A DNA stretch of 64,000 nt, from the NCBI RefSeq assembly GCF_000346505.1, contig NZ_ANOH01000223.1, forward strand, positions 1 to 64,000. The letters run 5' to 3'. Each line of letters begins with the position of its first letter. Positions within the stretch are counted from its first letter, which is position 1. The notes under the pieces were generated by a model that did no database searches, was not told the DNA's origin, and saw only the letters and a list, made by a program, of their open reading frames with translations. This DNA comes from Aporhodopirellula sallentina SM41 (GTDB lineage Bacteria; Planctomycetota; Planctomycetia; Pirellulales; Pirellulaceae). Position numbers and translations under genes: made by a program. Shown here piece by piece: positions 46,727-56,183 of this stretch.

Positions 46727-46900
46727 TCACTCCTCCGCAATTTCGGTCTGTGCAGTCGGATCCAACGAAAGGTCACCATTTTCTTCGGTGTATGCTTTCA
46801 TTTCCTCTTCGGTCGCAACGACTCCGTTTGTGTTACCGCAACCGACAATGCCGAAGCAAAGGAAAAACAACATAGAAGCGAATTGCAATCGTTGAACCAT
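46727..46900 (-). CDS. Small lipoprotein next to a DUF1559 gene
   Basis: 57 residues from ATG 46900; the longer upstream frame has no features. The signal peptide MVQRLQFASMLFFLCFGIVGC ends in a lipobox (I-V-G-C), giving a lipid-anchored Cys. The acidic mature part is short: NTNGVVATEEEMKAYTEENGDLSLDP. Short lipoproteins of this style often sit beside DUF1559 genes in planctomycetes, so the two are probably one unit. Function unknown. Confidence 0.7.
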   Translation of the reverse strand: MVQRLQFASMLFFLCFGIVGCGNTNGVVATEEEMKAYTEENGDLSLDPTAQTEIAEE

Positions 46901-47200
46901 GACAGAAACCGTCTCTTGAGGGTGAGGTTTGGAAGACCTAAAGCGGCGATGTATCGCACACGAGAGCCCGTATGGTATCGAACGCACCGTCGACTTCCTA
47001 ATAAATACAGACCTTGTTTTGCGGCAATCACTCAGCGTCAACACGCCAAGGCGCCACGCATTTCCTGAGGATTTCATGGCAAATTCCTGCCGTTTGAAAA
47101 CATCAAACCAGTAGGAATCACAGAAACAAACGTCAGCAAAACCTTTGAGAACTCCACCGATGGAAGTTCTCGTTCGCCCATGATCGAACGTTCACTTTCT
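46901..47200. other. Gene-free stretch between the lipoprotein and AraC-type genes
   Basis: About 300 bp. No gene with support was seen. It must hold the promoter of the minus-strand lipoprotein/DUF1559 unit and the 3' end of the AraC-type gene. Confidence 0.4.
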
Positions 47201-48151
47201 CTAAGATCTCGACGGACGACCGACCTTCGGTTTTCGCTGCTCGAGGTATTCGCTGCGGTATTGTGATGGGGACATATTCACTTTTTCGAGGAACGTGACT
47301 CGCATCCGTTCGTCACTTGGAAAACCAGCGAGAAACGCGACCGCTTTGACACCCAAGTCCGTTTCGACCAGCAGTCGCTTAGCCCGACTGAGTCGGCACG
47401 CGGTGATTTCGGTGAGGACACTGTGTCCGATTTCGTTGCGAAAACGGCGCTCAAGAACCCGCCGACTGACGGATAATCGGTCGGCAAACCGTTGAACCGT
47501 AAACGCCTGGTGACTGTGCGTCCAAATTAAATCGAGAGCACGACCGACCAGCGGGTCACGTACCTCTTTGCTACGGATACTGGTGTGTTCCCCAGCAACT
47601 TCTCCTATGTCCGACGTGTTCTCAATAACGCTACCAATCAAAGCCATCGCCTGGAAAGAAAGCAGAATCGAATTCTGGTTCGAATGGTCCGATACGCTCT
47701 TCAAGATCCGGTCAAAAGCTTTTGACAGTAACGAGGGTCGTTTTGCTTTTCGAACCGCCATCTCGGGATAAATCAAACCCAGTTCGAGCAATCGGTGCGT
47801 CATCGTCCCATGGAACGAGATCCATCGTTCTGTCCAACCTTCATTGAAATCCGGCCGATAGCGATGCCAAACGCCGGGGAACAACGTGATGATCGATCCC
47901 GGCGCGATGGGAACCCTGCCTGTCGGTTCCGACTCAAAAACACCGCTACCTTTGGTGATCAAGATCATTTGAAATTCGGGTAGAACACGACCGCGAGCCC
48001 ATCGAAAACTGTACAGGCCCGGATGGCCTTTTGGCGGATAGCTTTCACCTGCGGGCGCCCGTCCGCTGCCCAAACCGGTCAGGTAGACACCCCACGACAT
48101 CGCCATGTCATCGACGGGGAGATAGTGGTAGTAGCCTTCATATTGGTTCAA
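47201..48151 (-). CDS. AraC-family transcriptional regulator
   Basis: 316 residues from TTG 48151; no ATG lies earlier in frame, and the next in-frame ATGs, about residues 16 and 18, would cut the conserved YYHYLPVDDMAMSWGVYLTG. An N-terminal cupin-like sensing domain (about 25-110, GSIITLFPGVWHRYRPDFNEGWTERWISFHG) is followed by the two helix-turn-helix motifs: FTVQRFADRLSVSRRVLERRFRNEIGHS and VKAVAFLAGFPSDERMRVTFLEKVNMSPSQYR. It is divergent from rhaT (194 bp between starts), so it probably controls the rhamnose-glycan genes to its right. Confidence 0.9.
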   Translation of the reverse strand: MNQYEGYYHYLPVDDMAMSWGVYLTGLGSGRAPAGESYPPKGHPGLYSFRWARGRVLPEFQMILITKGSGVFESEPTGRVPIAPGSIITLFPGVWHRYRPDFNEGWTERWISFHGTMTHRLLELGLIYPEMAVRKAKRPSLLSKAFDRILKSVSDHSNQNSILLSFQAMALIGSVIENTSDIGEVAGEHTSIRSKEVRDPLVGRALDLIWTHSHQAFTVQRFADRLSVSRRVLERRFRNEIGHSVLTEITACRLSRAKRLLVETDLGVKAVAFLAGFPSDERMRVTFLEKVNMSPSQYRSEYLEQRKPKVGRPSRS

Positions 48152-48345
48152 TTTCGTATCCCTGATCGAATCGCTTTGCGATCGTTGTTCACCTGCCTAG
48201 CAGGTGAGAATGTCGCCAATACCATACCCTGTTTTCAAACCGCGTGCCGCATAACAAGGGGTGTTTTTAGTTATCTGCAGGATTTGAGAACGTTATACTG
48301 GACGCTCGACACAATCATTACGTCCCTCAATGAAGTCCTTGCTCA

Positions 48346-49395
48346 ATGCTAACCGGTCCCCTGCTAGGAGTCTTGTTGCACGCCATCGGCGGATTCGCGG
48401 CGGGCAGTTTTTATGCACCGCTGCGGAAGGTTGATCGCTGGGCGTGGGAGTCATTTTGGTTGGTGATGGGAATCGCCGCTTGGCTGATTGCTCCATGGGC
48501 GGTGGCTTGGATCACCACACCCGATTTGATTCCCGTGTTGCAATCGGCTCCGCTGAGCGTCATCGCGTGGTGCGTCTGCTACGGGATGTTTTGGGGAGTG
48601 GGGAATCTGACATTCGGACTTTCCGTTCGCTATCTAGGTATGGCGCTTGGCTACGCCGCGGCGCTCGGGTTCTGCATGCTATTCGGCACGCTGATGCCTC
48701 CCATTTTTGAAGGTCAATTCGGAGAGATCTTGAGATCCCGAAGCGGTGCCGTGATCTTGCTAGGCATCACATTCTGCTTGATCGGGATCGGAATCTGCGG
48801 ATGGGCGGGCATGAGAAAAGAAGCCGAATGCAGCGACCTCGAGTCCGAAGAAACAGTCTCTGAGTTCTCGATCAGCAAAGGGTTCTTGCTGGCAGCGGTC
48901 GCGGGAATTTTGAGTGCATGCTTCGCTTTCGGATTGTCGGCCGGCAAACCGATTGCTGAACTCTCAATCGAAGCCGGCACAGAACCGCTGTATTCCAACA
49001 ACGCCGTTTTGGTCGTGATCTTGGTCGGTGGTTTGACCAGCAACTTGTTGTGGTGTTTGGCTCTGAACCGCCGCAACGGCACCTTCGGTGACTACGCGGG
49101 AAAAGGGGGGCAACCTCTGTTTCGCAACTATGCCCTGTCGTCCATGGCCGGGCTGGTTTGGTACGGGCAGTTCTTCTTCTACGGAATGGGGACAACCAAG
49201 CTGGGGGAGCAATACGAGTTCTCGAGTTGGTCGATTCACATGGCTTTCATCATCGTGTTCAGCAACCTCTGGGGCATCGTCTTCGATGAATGGCGCGGCA
49301 CAAGCCGCAAGACAAAAGCGACCGTGTGGGTAGGGCTGCTGACGTTAATCGGTTCCACCATCGTGATTGGCTATGGCAACTATTTGTCGGATTGA
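48346..49395 (+). CDS. rhaT: L-rhamnose/proton symporter (RhaT family)
   Basis: 349 residues with about ten helices. The N-terminus GVLLHAIGGFAAGSFYAPLRKVDRWAWESFW and later GTLMPPIFEGQFGEI, with LAAVAGILSACFAFGLSAGKPI, match RhaT. Imports L-rhamnose with a proton through the inner membrane. It starts 194 bp from the AraC-type gene and is followed by a GH106 rhamnosidase gene, consistent with a rhamnose-use operon. Rhamnose kinase and aldolase genes are not in this window. Confidence 0.92.
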   Translation: MLTGPLLGVLLHAIGGFAAGSFYAPLRKVDRWAWESFWLVMGIAAWLIAPWAVAWITTPDLIPVLQSAPLSVIAWCVCYGMFWGVGNLTFGLSVRYLGMALGYAAALGFCMLFGTLMPPIFEGQFGEILRSRSGAVILLGITFCLIGIGICGWAGMRKEAECSDLESEETVSEFSISKGFLLAAVAGILSACFAFGLSAGKPIAELSIEAGTEPLYSNNAVLVVILVGGLTSNLLWCLALNRRNGTFGDYAGKGGQPLFRNYALSSMAGLVWYGQFFFYGMGTTKLGEQYEFSSWSIHMAFIIVFSNLWGIVFDEWRGTSRKTKATVWVGLLTLIGSTIVIGYGNYLSD

Positions 49396-49463
49396 TCCAC
49401 GAACCTTTGACGCAAGAACATAACGATTCCTTTTCATCCTTTTCTCGCCAACTCGATCACCAA

Positions 49464-52400
49464 ATGACTGATCAACTTTGCACATATCGTCGTGGGCACG
49501 GCAGCATGCAGATGATGGCTGTCATGGCACTCATCCTTTTCAGCTCTTTCGCCGGCGCGGACGATTCGCTGGCGAAACGATTTCAATCGCCGCCGCAGGA
49601 ATCTGGCATCCGTGCCTTTTGGTGGTGGCTGAACGGAAACGTGACCAAAGCGTCGATCACTCATGAATTGGAAGAGATGAAGGACAAGGGCTTCAGCGGT
49701 GCCATGATCTTCGACGCCGACGGCAGCAATCAACGGGGGAACCAAAGAGTTCCGGCCGGTCCAACCTTTGGCAGCCCAGCTTGGACGGATTTGTTTGTGC
49801 ACGCTTGCAAGGAAGCCGATCGCTTGGGTTTGGAACTCAGTCTCAATATCCAAAGCGGTTGGAATTTGGGTGGCCCAAAGGTGACGGCCGCCGAAGCAAC
49901 GCAAACACTGGTGTGGTCCAAAACGGAAGTGACGGGCGGCGCTCCAGTCGCCCAAGAACTACCCCAGCCAAAAGCACGTGAGTTCTACCGGGATGTCGCG
50001 GTCATCGCTGTTCCGGCACCTACAGTCGCAAGTGTTGCTGGCCGCAAGTTGTCGTTTGAAATCGAGGCGAGTTCTACCCAGGGCGGTCGCGATGCTAGCC
50101 TCGCGATGGATGCGAAGCAGGACACGTTCTGGGTGTCCAGAAAAGGGCCGACGCGGAAGACGCCGCAGTGGTTACTGATCAAACTCTCCGATGCTGTTGA
50201 AATTGGCGAAGTGGCATTGCGAGGCCGATCGCAATATGGACCGCGTGAATGTGAGATCCAAGTTTCACTCGATGCTCAAACATTTCAAACGGTGCGACGG
50301 ATCACAATTCCAAACGGCGAGAAAGTCACTGCGACTTTCCCAATTCAGCCTGCTGCGTTCGTTCGCTTGCTTTTCACCGATGCGTATGACACGGCCCCGG
50401 TCGACGGCATTCCACGCAACGTCCAAGTCTCTGAAATCGAACTTCCTCAACTCGAGTTGCCCGCCTCGCCGTCGCATCAACCGATCAAGCATCTGTTGTT
50501 GAAGAGCTCCACACGTGAGTTGGGAATGTCGGCCCCGGATTGCCGTTTCTTGTTGGATACTGAACCAGCAATACCGGGTGAACACGTTGTGCCTTTCGAT
50601 GGAATCGTGAATCTCACGGAGCAAACCGATGCCGACGGGACGCTGCGTTGGGATGCTCCGCAAGGTCGTTGGATGGTACTGCGCATTGGCCACACGAATG
50701 TCAACTCGCACGTTTCGACACACAGCGCTGGTTGGGGCGGCCGCGTCCTTGACTACATGAATCCCGGTTCGCTCGACGCGTATTGGAACCGAAACATCAC
50801 GCCGCTGATGAACGCGATCGGTCCGCTGGCTGGCACCACGCTGAAGTATGTCCATACAGATAGTTGGGAAGGCGGCGGTATGAATTGGACGCCGGGATTC
50901 GACGAAACGTTTCAGCTCAACCGAGGATACGATCCGATTCCTTGGTTGGCCGTGTTGGCAGGTTATGTCGTTGAAAGCCGGGAGGATTCCAACGCGTTCC
51001 TGGCCGACTTTCGCAAAACGATTGGCGACCGAATTACCGACCACTATGGTCACCTCGCTGCGATCGCCGATCGATACGGAATGGGCACTCACCCGGAATG
51101 CTCGGGACCGCATGCCGGGCCGCTCGATGGCCTGAAGAACTACGGACGCAGCGAATTGATGATGAGCGAGTTTTGGTCGCCATCGCCGCATCGCCCCAAT
51201 CCGCCGGATCGATTTTTTGTCAAACAAGCTGCCTCGGCCGCGCACACCTATGGCAAGAGACTTGTCGGTGCCGAAGGTTTCACCACGATTGGCCCACACT
51301 GGAACGATGTGCCCTGGTCATCGATGAAGCCGAGCTTTGATCACGAGTATTGCGCAGGCCTCAACCTCCTGTTCAACCACACCTTCACCGCCTCACCGAA
51401 AGAGATGGGGATTCCCGGCCAAGAGTACTTTGCTGGAACCCACTTCAATCCGCAGATCACGTGGTGGAATGAATCAACCGCGTTGATCGACTACTTCCGT
51501 CGCTGCCAGTACATCGCTCAACAGGGGCAGTTTGTTGCCGATGTTCTCTACTACTACGGCGATCACATCCCGAACATCGCGACACTCAAAGAGGCGGACC
51601 CCGCCGGAGCCCTGCCGAACTTCGGCTACGATGTGCTCAGCGAGGAACTGTTGCTCGATGGCCTGACCTTCCAAAAAGGCCTCTTCGAATTGCCATCGGG
51701 CATGGAATACCGTGTCCTCGTGTTGCCCGATCACAAGATTCTGTCTCTTGGCGTCCTGCAAAAAATCAACTCCCTCGTTCGTCGTGGCGGAACGGTACTC
51801 GGAAGCAAACCGACCCATGCTGTTAGCTTGGAAGGTGGTGCGGAAGGGCGGAAGCGGTTCCAGCAACTCGCCGATGGATTGTGGGGATCGTCCGACAAAC
51901 CGGTCGAGGAGACCGGTCTTCGCAGCGTAGGAAACGGACATGTCGCGTGGGGGATGTCGGCTCGTGAACTTCTGCATTCCATGAAAGTCCCTTCGGACGT
52001 CCACATCGAAGGAATCAATCAGACAGAAGACATCCAGTGGATTCACTATCGACTCGACGATGACGATGTCTATTTCCTTTGCGAGACAAAGGGCCAGCCA
52101 ACAAGTTTGAAGGCAAGTTTTCGCGTTACCGGACGCCTTCCTGAGCTATGGGATGCCGTGGACGGTTCCATCCGCCAGGCCCAGACGTTTTCCGTCAACG
52201 ATCACAGTACGGAGGTTCCGCTGGAATTGGACCCCTTTGGCAGTCTGTTCGTCGTCTTCCGTCAGTCTTCCCACCGTCAGTCCTCTGAGCAAAATTCGAG
52301 AAACGACGGCCCCAATTTTCCATCATGGACAGTCAAGGAAACCATCCAAGGACCATGGCAAGTCAAGTTTGACTCTCGGTGGGGCGGACCCGACGAACCG

Positions 52401-52823
52401 GTTCGTTTCGAGACGCTGTCGGACTGGACGCAAAGTGAAGTCCCAGGCATCAAGCATTACTCCGGGAAAGCTGTCTACAAGACGACATTCTCAATTGATG
52501 ACGATCAACGGGATCAACCAATCTCGTTGCAACTTGGCGACGTGAAAGACGTCGGTATCGCGCGCGTGTCGCTCAACGGAAAGGATCTCGGCGTGGTGTG
52601 GCGACCGCCTTTCCGAGTGAACGTGACCGATGCCCTCAAGCAAGGCAAAAACTCACTCACGGTGACCGTTGTCAATTCGTGGAGGAACCGCCTGATTGGC
52701 GACCGGGATCTTCCCGAAAACAAACGTTTGACTCGCACCAACATCACTGTCACCAACCAATGGGCACTCGAACCTTCCGGCTTGCTCGGTCCGGTCGAAA
52801 TATGTGTCGACGACTCAAATTGA
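49464..52823 (+). CDS. GH106-type alpha-L-rhamnosidase, exported
   Basis: 1119 residues from ATG 49464; the open frame reaches 49290 within rhaT, and an ATG at 49506 directly before the signal helix (MMAVMALILFSSFAGA) is an alternative start. The N-terminal region has FWWWLNGNVTKASITHELEEMKDKGFSGAMIFDADG, typical of GH106. Acidic candidates for catalysis are in MGTHPECSGPHAG and RSELMMSEFW. The C-terminus is a galactose-binding-like beta-sandwich (VYKTTFSID ... LNGKDLGVVWRPPFRVNVTDALKQG). Cleaves terminal alpha-rhamnose from polysaccharides outside the cytoplasm; released sugar could enter by RhaT. Confidence 0.88.
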   Translation: MTDQLCTYRRGHGSMQMMAVMALILFSSFAGADDSLAKRFQSPPQESGIRAFWWWLNGNVTKASITHELEEMKDKGFSGAMIFDADGSNQRGNQRVPAGPTFGSPAWTDLFVHACKEADRLGLELSLNIQSGWNLGGPKVTAAEATQTLVWSKTEVTGGAPVAQELPQPKAREFYRDVAVIAVPAPTVASVAGRKLSFEIEASSTQGGRDASLAMDAKQDTFWVSRKGPTRKTPQWLLIKLSDAVEIGEVALRGRSQYGPRECEIQVSLDAQTFQTVRRITIPNGEKVTATFPIQPAAFVRLLFTDAYDTAPVDGIPRNVQVSEIELPQLELPASPSHQPIKHLLLKSSTRELGMSAPDCRFLLDTEPAIPGEHVVPFDGIVNLTEQTDADGTLRWDAPQGRWMVLRIGHTNVNSHVSTHSAGWGGRVLDYMNPGSLDAYWNRNITPLMNAIGPLAGTTLKYVHTDSWEGGGMNWTPGFDETFQLNRGYDPIPWLAVLAGYVVESREDSNAFLADFRKTIGDRITDHYGHLAAIADRYGMGTHPECSGPHAGPLDGLKNYGRSELMMSEFWSPSPHRPNPPDRFFVKQAASAAHTYGKRLVGAEGFTTIGPHWNDVPWSSMKPSFDHEYCAGLNLLFNHTFTASPKEMGIPGQEYFAGTHFNPQITWWNESTALIDYFRRCQYIAQQGQFVADVLYYYGDHIPNIATLKEADPAGALPNFGYDVLSEELLLDGLTFQKGLFELPSGMEYRVLVLPDHKILSLGVLQKINSLVRRGGTVLGSKPTHAVSLEGGAEGRKRFQQLADGLWGSSDKPVEETGLRSVGNGHVAWGMSARELLHSMKVPSDVHIEGINQTEDIQWIHYRLDDDDVYFLCETKGQPTSLKASFRVTGRLPELWDAVDGSIRQAQTFSVNDHSTEVPLELDPFGSLFVVFRQSSHRQSSEQNSRNDGPNFPSWTVKETIQGPWQVKFDSRWGGPDEPVRFETLSDWTQSEVPGIKHYSGKAVYKTTFSIDDDQRDQPISLQLGDVKDVGIARVSLNGKDLGVVWRPPFRVNVTDALKQGKNSLTVTVVNSWRNRLIGDRDLPENKRLTRTNITVTNQWALEPSGLLGPVEICVDDSN

Positions 52824-52965
52824 TGCGTTCTTGAATTCGCGAATGAATGCTCACTAAGCAATTCTTCGATGCAACGCATCGGTGAACGGATCCAGTGTTC
52901 TACGAAACTGCTTTCCGTAAGCCGACTACACGAAACGATTTTCACCTGTGTTATGGAATACAACG

Positions 52966-54549
52966 ATGTCTCTGTTTGATCCTATCAAACCGATCAAAAC
53001 CCCACGCGTCGGTCTCTATTCGGTCGGTCACGAACACTACTGGAACCAGTTTGATGGTTTGCTCGATCGATTGCTCGGATACAACCGCTTCATCGCACAG
53101 CAGATCGGAACTCACGGAGATGTCTGCAACGCCGGGATGATCGACAGTGAATCGGGAGCCCGCGCGGCCGCAGAGAAGTTCAACGCCGCCAACGTTGACA
53201 TCATCTTTTGCCACGCTGCGACCTATGCGATGAGTGCCTCGCACATCAGCATTGCGCGTCACTGTCAGCGTCCGGTTGTTGTGTTGAATCTGCAGCCCAC
53301 CGCTGCGATGAATTACGATCAAACAACCACGGGCGAGTGGTTGGCTCATTGTGTCGGATGCTGCGTCCCTGAAATTTCAAACGCGTTCAATCGCAGCGGG
53401 ATTGATTTCCATATCGTTTCGGGGCTGCTCGGTCTGACCGAAACTCCCGAGATCTCACTCGCGGATGAATGCACGTCGGATCATCCCGAGGCAATCGCCG
53501 CGTGGGAAGAAATTCATGCTTGGGTGAAAGCATCCGCCGCGGTACGTACGCTTCGTGAGGGTCGGATGGGTTTCTTGGGGCATACCTATCCCGGCATGCT
53601 CGACATGTACAGCGACTTTACAATGATGGGCGCCGGCACCGGGATGCACATCGAGGTCATGGAGATGTGTGACTTGGACCGATTGGCCCAGTCGGTCACG
53701 GTGGCGGAAACGCGGGAGAAGCTGGATCAAGTCCATGAGATGTTCGTCATCAGTGAAGACTCACCGGCTGATCCGTTGGCTCGCAAACCCAAGCCCGAAC
53801 AACTTGACATTGCGTGTCGTGTTGCGGTCGCACAAGAGAAGCTCGTGCGAGACTTCGACCTGGATGCGCTGACGTACTACTACCGTGGACGCGAAGGAAA
53901 CGCCTACGAGGAATTGCAAGAGTCTCTCATCCTGGGCAACTCGTTGTTGACCGCTCAAGGCATTCCCTGCAGTGGTGAAGGCGACATGAAGACTGCCGTG
54001 GCGATGAAGATCTGCGACATTCTCGAAGCCGGTGGCAGCTACACCGAGATCGTTTCATCGGACTTCAACCATGGCACCATCATCTTGGGCCACGATGGAC
54101 CATTTCACATCGCCATCTCTGACCAAAAGCCAATTCTGCGAGGAATGGGGCTGTATCACGGAAAGTGGGGGACCGGCGTGAGCGTCGAAGCGACGGTCCA
54201 GAAAGGGCCCGTGACACTGTTGAATTTGACGCAAACGGGTGAAGGTCGCCTGCGTTTCATCGGCAACGAAGGAATCGCGATCGATGCTCCGATCCTGAAG
54301 ATTGGAAACACGATGACGCACGTTCGATTTGATCGAGGTCCGAGCCAAATGATGAACGACTGGTTCGCATTGGCACCCACGCACCACGGCGCGTTAGCGG
54401 TCGGACATCAATCGGAACTGTTCCGCAAAGTCGCCACTTTGATGGGAATCGAATGGTCTTCCGTGTCGCATGGAGAAGCGATCGAAGACTCCAGTGTCGC
54501 GTTTCGCGAGATTCTCAGCCTTGAAAAGACTGAGCTACATGAAAGCTAA
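52966..54549 (+). CDS. L-fucose/L-arabinose isomerase family protein
   Basis: 527 residues from ATG 52966. PRVGLYSVGHEHYWNQFDGLLDRL opens a Rossmann-like domain as in arabinose/fucose isomerases, and MGFLGHTYPGMLDMYSDFTMM and YYYRGREGNAYEELQESLILGNSLL are typical. The length matches L-arabinose isomerase (about 500). It follows the rhamnosidase by 142 bp and likely isomerises the freed deoxy- or pentose sugar. The exact substrate (rhamnose, fucose, arabinose) is not determined by sequence; RhaA proper is a different family. Confidence 0.85.
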   Translation: MSLFDPIKPIKTPRVGLYSVGHEHYWNQFDGLLDRLLGYNRFIAQQIGTHGDVCNAGMIDSESGARAAAEKFNAANVDIIFCHAATYAMSASHISIARHCQRPVVVLNLQPTAAMNYDQTTTGEWLAHCVGCCVPEISNAFNRSGIDFHIVSGLLGLTETPEISLADECTSDHPEAIAAWEEIHAWVKASAAVRTLREGRMGFLGHTYPGMLDMYSDFTMMGAGTGMHIEVMEMCDLDRLAQSVTVAETREKLDQVHEMFVISEDSPADPLARKPKPEQLDIACRVAVAQEKLVRDFDLDALTYYYRGREGNAYEELQESLILGNSLLTAQGIPCSGEGDMKTAVAMKICDILEAGGSYTEIVSSDFNHGTIILGHDGPFHIAISDQKPILRGMGLYHGKWGTGVSVEATVQKGPVTLLNLTQTGEGRLRFIGNEGIAIDAPILKIGNTMTHVRFDRGPSQMMNDWFALAPTHHGALAVGHQSELFRKVATLMGIEWSSVSHGEAIEDSSVAFREILSLEKTELHES

Positions 54550-54572
54550 CGCTATCCGGCTACCCCGTCGCA

Positions 54573-56033
54573 CTACTGCTGGGCGAGCGGGTCGTTCATC
54601 TCTTTTTGAAGAGCTTTGAGCTTTTCGGTTAGCATCGCGATGCGTTCAGATTGATCAGGATCATTGATCAGATCGTTTTCTTCGAGTGGATCATCAGCCA
54701 GATTAAAAAGCTGTTTCTTGTCGATCTTCGGGTACACGATCAGTTTGTAATCTCCGTCGACAATCATCCGTTGGAAGTCGATGTAGGCACCGTAGATCGA
54801 TTCATAAGAACGTTCCCGCGCTCCGTTGATCAGTGGCAACACGCTTTTGAAATCGACTTCGTCGGGTTTCTCCATCTTTGCGATTTCAAAAGTCGTGGGG
54901 ACGACGTCTTGAAGATAGATATTCGAGTCAATCTTCTTTGACTCGGGAACGTCGGGACCGACCACGGTAAAGGGGACACGCATACTGTGGTGGTGCATGT
55001 TTTGCTTCCCCATCAGACCGTGATGACCAGCAGCGAGTCCATGATCGGCGGTGAAGAAGATGTATGTGTTGTCCGCTTTGCCTGAGTCTTCAAGTGCCTT
55101 GAGGACACGTCCGATCTCTCGGTCCATGTGTGTGATGATGGCATAGTATTCTTGCCGGTTGATCTGGACTGAATACTTGGTCCGTGGGAACGGTGCGAGT
55201 TTTTCGTCACGACATCGATTGCTGCCGATTGGGTAGGGATACTCTTTGTAAAACGGTTGCGGAACCTCGATCTCCTCAAAGGGATACATGTCGACAAACT
55301 CTTTGGGAGCCTGCCGTGGATCGTGTGCCGCGTTGAAGGCGATGTACATGAAGAACGGGTTGTCGGATTGGCTGGCCGAATCGAAGAACAACTCGGCGTC
55401 ATCGGCAACGACTTCACTCCAGTGCTTGCCACCTTCCCAGAACCCGCCAAACTTTTTATCCCAAGGTTGCCATACCTTGTCTTCGGGGCTGCGGGGACGG
55501 TTGTATCCCTGGGGTGTTTGATTTGGCATCCCACCGCGGACGTTTCGTGCGGTACCAAACACAGAGTCAGCACTTGCGCTGACGTGCCATTTCCCGGTGA
55601 AGTATGTGTCATACCCGGCGGACTCGAGGCGTTGTGCCCAAAGCCGTTTTTCAGGTACTTCGGTTTTGCGGATGCTGCCTTCGAGGGCGTGAGCGTTCCA
55701 GAGGAAACGTCCCGTGTTCAACATCGCACGGCTGGCCTGACAAACCGCTCCGTTCCAACCTCCCATGTTGTAGCAGTGGGTGAAGGACGTGCCTCGTCGC
55801 GCCAACTCATCGAGATTGGGCGTGATCACCTCATCGTTACCGCCGTTGGCGACGCAGTTGTATGCCAGGTCATCGGCAAAGAGAAACAGGATGTTGGGTT
55901 TGGTTTCGTCGTCTGCAAAACATGTCTGCGAGACTGACCAACCGATCAAGCAAACCAAGAATGCTCTGATCAATGGAACCGACATGCGTGCTCGGTTGCC
56001 GTTGAGGTGGAGTGTTGGTTCGGCGTTACTCAT
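54573..56033 (-). CDS. Exported sulfatase (type I, cysteine-type)
   Basis: 487 residues from ATG 56033 with GGAAGA upstream; the longer frame adds 32 residues. Signal segment LIRAFLVCLIGWSVSQTCFA. The catalytic signature C-x-A-S-R occurs at about 98-102 (AVCQASRAMLNTGR); its Cys becomes formylglycine through a separate maturation enzyme. Metal-binding Asp pairs lie in PNILFLFADDLAYN and TADHGLAAGHHG. Hydrolyses sulfate esters, likely of sulfated algal glycans. It is convergent with the isomerase gene (23 bp between stops), so it belongs to the same catabolic region but is transcribed separately. Confidence 0.92.
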   Translation of the reverse strand: MSNAEPTLHLNGNRARMSVPLIRAFLVCLIGWSVSQTCFADDETKPNILFLFADDLAYNCVANGGNDEVITPNLDELARRGTSFTHCYNMGGWNGAVCQASRAMLNTGRFLWNAHALEGSIRKTEVPEKRLWAQRLESAGYDTYFTGKWHVSASADSVFGTARNVRGGMPNQTPQGYNRPRSPEDKVWQPWDKKFGGFWEGGKHWSEVVADDAELFFDSASQSDNPFFMYIAFNAAHDPRQAPKEFVDMYPFEEIEVPQPFYKEYPYPIGSNRCRDEKLAPFPRTKYSVQINRQEYYAIITHMDREIGRVLKALEDSGKADNTYIFFTADHGLAAGHHGLMGKQNMHHHSMRVPFTVVGPDVPESKKIDSNIYLQDVVPTTFEIAKMEKPDEVDFKSVLPLINGARERSYESIYGAYIDFQRMIVDGDYKLIVYPKIDKKQLFNLADDPLEENDLINDPDQSERIAMLTEKLKALQKEMNDPLAQQ

Positions 56034-56183
56034 CGTCTCATCTTCCGCGATAGGATCACTGCTGCTGGGAAGCTGCACATTGTACACAGCGGCTGGTGAT
56101 TGCGTACTCACAGCCGTGTGTAACGACACGGTGTGAGTTACAAGAACGCGAGCGAGAGATCAATCGAACCTAGGATTTCAATC

